From Bifidobacteriaceae bacterium (GTDB lineage Bacteria; Actinomycetota; Actinomycetes; Actinomycetales; WQXJ01): a DNA stretch of 8,262 nucleotides. Where the stretch lies: positions 1-8,262 of the forward strand of contig JAITLE010000249.1 of NCBI GenBank assembly GCA_031278075.1. Direction: 5' to 3'. Shown here piece after piece: positions 7,071 through 8,262 of the stretch. Below the pieces are notes generated by a model. It made no database searches and had not been told where the DNA came from. It saw nothing but the letters and a program-made list of their open reading frames with translations. Positions within the stretch are counted from its first letter, which is position 1, and each line of letters begins with the position of its first letter. The position numbers and the translations under genes were made by a program.

Positions 7071-7087
7071 GTCAGCATTGCGCTGAC
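7071..7087. promoter_or_regulatory. Perfect 6-bp inverted repeat, candidate operator
   Basis: GTCAGC (7071-7076) and GCTGAC (7082-7087) flank a 5-nt spacer. The repeat lies 102 nt before the regulator start and 98 nt from the divergent HNH gene. DeoR-family proteins commonly bind such symmetric sites and repress their own operon, so this is a reasonable autoregulatory operator candidate. It is a single short repeat and could be chance in GC-rich DNA. Confidence 0.35.
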
Positions 7088-7153
7088 TGCCCGTCGTGGT
7101 GTAGGCGGGCTGTCCGCCGCCCGTGTTGGCGCCGCTCCGCCCCGGATCCAATG

Positions 7154-7182
7154 TTCTCTCGTGCGCTAATTTGTGGTATTTT
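7154..7182 (+). promoter_or_regulatory. Possible promoter placing transcription start at the regulator ATG
   Basis: TATTTT (7177-7182) is spaced 17 bp from TTCTCT (7154-7159). The match to sigma-70-type consensus is 4/6 and 3/6 respectively. The expected start site, about 7 nt after the -10, coincides with the A of the ATG at 7189. That would give a leaderless mRNA, which is common in actinobacteria. The match is modest. Confidence 0.3.
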
Positions 7183-7188
7183 GGGAGC

Positions 7189-7974
7189 ATGGCAGCTCCT
7201 CTCAAGGCACAGCGCGAAGCGCTGATCCTCCAAGCCGTGCGCCAACAGGGCGCGGCACGAGTCTCCGAGCTCGCAGAAGCCCTCGCGGTCAGCGAGATGA
7301 CCATCCGCCGCGACATCGACGACCTCGCCTCCCGCGGTCTCTGCCTGAAGGTGCATGGCGGCGCGTCCCGGGTGGAGGGGCTGGCCCGTGAACCCGGCTT
7401 CGAAGCCAAGTCCCACGCTAACACCACCGCCAAGCGAGCGATCGCCCGCGCGGCAGCCCGCTTGGTCCAGCCCGGTCAGGCCGTCGCGATCAGCGCGGGC
7501 ACCACGACTGTATGGGTGGCGGCCGAGTTGGCCCCAAGAGCCGCGGCCGAAGCCCTGACCATTGTGACCAACTCCCTCCCAGCGGCCGAAACGTTGGCTC
7601 GGGCGGGCGCCACCGACCAGACAATCCTGACCGGCGGAGTTCGCACCCCATCCCAAGCGCTCGTCGGGCCGCTCGCGGACGCGGCTGTCCGCTCAATGCG
7701 TTTCGACTGGTTCTTCCTCGGCGTCCACGGGATGGACGCTGACGCCGGCTTCACCACGCCGAACGTCGCAGAAGCCGCCACGAATCGTGCCTTCATCAAT
7801 TCGGCGCGAGCCACGGCCGTCACCGCTGACGCCTCGAAATGGGCCGTCGCGGCGCTCTCGCAAATCGCGCCGCTGGCCTCCGCGTCTCGGGTCTTCAGCG
7901 ACGAGTCTCTCCCGCCGCAAGCGGCCCGCCGGCTCCGCCGCGCCACCGAACTGACCCTGGTGCGTGTGCCATGA
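7189..7974 (+). CDS. DeoR/GlpR-family transcriptional regulator
   Basis: This 261-residue protein is of normal length for DeoR-family regulators, usually repressors that bind DNA and release it on sensing a phosphorylated sugar. Seen: the N-terminal winged helix-turn-helix (about 5-60) with VSELAEALAVSEMTIRRDID (25-44) and the wing motif KVHGGA (54-59), then the isomerase-like sensor domain (about 75-235) with SAGTTT (102-107), VTNSL (126-130), GVHGMD...GFTTPN (178-192) and TADASKW (212-218). I chose the ATG at 7189, which begins two codons before the conserved start of the domain; a GTG at 7123 in the same frame adds 22 residues with no family features. GGGAG is only 1 nt before this ATG, too close for a normal ribosome site, which fits a leaderless message. 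Its stop overlaps galT, so it probably controls galactose genes, perhaps itself included. Confidence 0.92.
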   Translation: MAAPLKAQREALILQAVRQQGAARVSELAEALAVSEMTIRRDIDDLASRGLCLKVHGGASRVEGLAREPGFEAKSHANTTAKRAIARAAARLVQPGQAVAISAGTTTVWVAAELAPRAAAEALTIVTNSLPAAETLARAGATDQTILTGGVRTPSQALVGPLADAAVRSMRFDWFFLGVHGMDADAGFTTPNVAEAATNRAFINSARATAVTADASKWAVAALSQIAPLASASRVFSDESLPPQAARRLRRATELTLVRVP

Positions 7975-8262
7975 CCAGCCCGACACCCGCCCAGGCCACA
8001 CCCACCCAGACCACACCCACCCAGACCACACCCGCCTCCACAAAAACCCCCCACGTCAGAGTCACGCCCACCAAGCTCGCCGACGGCCGCGAACTGTTCT
8101 ACTTCGACGATTCGAAGCCCTACGTCTCGGGCGCCGCCACCCGCCGCTTGGACGATCCGCGCCCCCTGCCAGACCGCGCCGAGCCGTTCCCGGACCCCAA
8201 TTCGGGCGCCATCCAACATCCAACCGGCCCAGAGATGCGCTTCGATCCCCTCACCGGCGAGT
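7971..8262 (+). CDS. galT: Galactose-1-phosphate uridylyltransferase, N-terminal part, cut by window edge
   Basis: The first 97 residues are in the window. GalT swaps the uridylyl group between UDP-glucose and galactose-1-phosphate in the Leloir pathway. Recognition rests on LADGRELFYFDD (36-47), TRRLDDPRPLP (58-68) and EMRFDPLTGE (88-97), which together match the start of actinobacterial GalT; the catalytic HPH motif and metal ligands lie beyond the window. The ATG overlaps the regulator stop as ATGA, implying translational coupling and co-regulation. The first ~33 residues are a Thr/Pro/Gln-rich stretch built on a 15-bp DNA repeat and are not part of the usual domain. The true core could be expressed from a later start, but no ATG or GTG occurs before the LADGRE motif apart from the chosen one. 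GalK is the expected next gene. Confidence 0.88.
   Translation, partial: MTSPTPAQATPTQTTPTQTTPASTKTPHVRVTPTKLADGRELFYFDDSKPYVSGAATRRLDDPRPLPDRAEPFPDPNSGAIQHPTGPEMRFDPLTGE
7981..8040 (+). repeat. 15-bp tandem repeat, four units, encoding a TPTQT-type N-terminal tail
   Basis: Units of 15 bp start at 7981, 7996, 8011 and 8026. The middle two are identical (ccacacccacccaga) and the outer two diverge. They encode TPAQA, TPTQT, TPTQT and TPAST at the N-terminus of GalT. The period keeps the reading frame. Confidence 0.9.

Larger units (their letters stand above)
6974..7188. promoter_or_regulatory. Divergent intergenic region between HNH gene and DeoR regulator
   Basis: This 215-nt region must supply promoters in both directions. 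The stretch at about 7010-7050 is clearly richer in A/T than its surroundings, as expected for promoter DNA, but I cannot assign confident -35/-10 pairs there. It contains the inverted repeat at 7071-7087, a GC-rich inverted repeat GGCGG/CCGCC (7104-7108, 7114-7118), and a promoter-like pair just before the regulator's ATG. No gene or RNA was recognised. Confidence 0.5.

Noticed and set aside
7476..8219. Minus-strand open frame (247 codons) opposite the regulator and galT
   Set aside because: The plus strand carries unmistakable DeoR and GalT motifs. The Gly/Cys-rich repeats in this antisense frame are just the complement of the galT tandem repeat.

Overview
The window comes from a high-GC actinobacterium. 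The evidence is a mycothiol-type glycosyltransferase (MshA), a DUF222/HNH endonuclease of the kind that is abundant in actinobacterial genomes, actinobacterial-style TrpS and GalT sequences, and very strong G/C bias at third codon positions. That bias also produces long spurious ORFs on the opposite strands. I cannot place the organism below phylum or class.

Layout: positions 1-5443 form one compact minus-strand gene run, read from high to low coordinates. The order is trpS (tryptophanyl-tRNA synthetase), an unrecognised 167-residue repeat- and RGG-rich protein, manC (mannose-1-phosphate guanylyltransferase), an M20D-type amidohydrolase, and an mshA-like GT4 glycosyltransferase that runs off the left edge. 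Junctions are a 37-nt gap, a GTGA overlap, a 3-nt gap and an ATGA overlap, so the last four genes at least look translationally coupled. Upstream of trpS, also on the minus strand, is a DUF222/HNH endonuclease-like gene (5543-6973), separated from trpS by 99 nt that carry a hairpin suited to a terminator.

Positions 6974-7188 are a divergent, relatively AT-rich intergenic region with a perfect 6-bp inverted repeat and a possible leaderless promoter. To its right, on the plus strand, are a DeoR-family regulator (7189-7974) and, overlapping it by ATGA, the start of galT (7971 to the window end). This looks like the head of a regulated Leloir galactose operon.

Functionally the window is mostly core metabolism: tRNA charging, GDP-mannose supply, a peptidase-like amidohydrolase, the first step of mycothiol synthesis, and galactose use. 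The least explained items are the small RGG-tailed protein between trpS and manC, a roughly 43-residue insertion in ManC, and three separate 15-bp-period tandem repeats inside coding sequence. I found no tRNA, rRNA, CRISPR array, insertion sequence or phage gene, and no convincing case for a wholly new multi-gene system.
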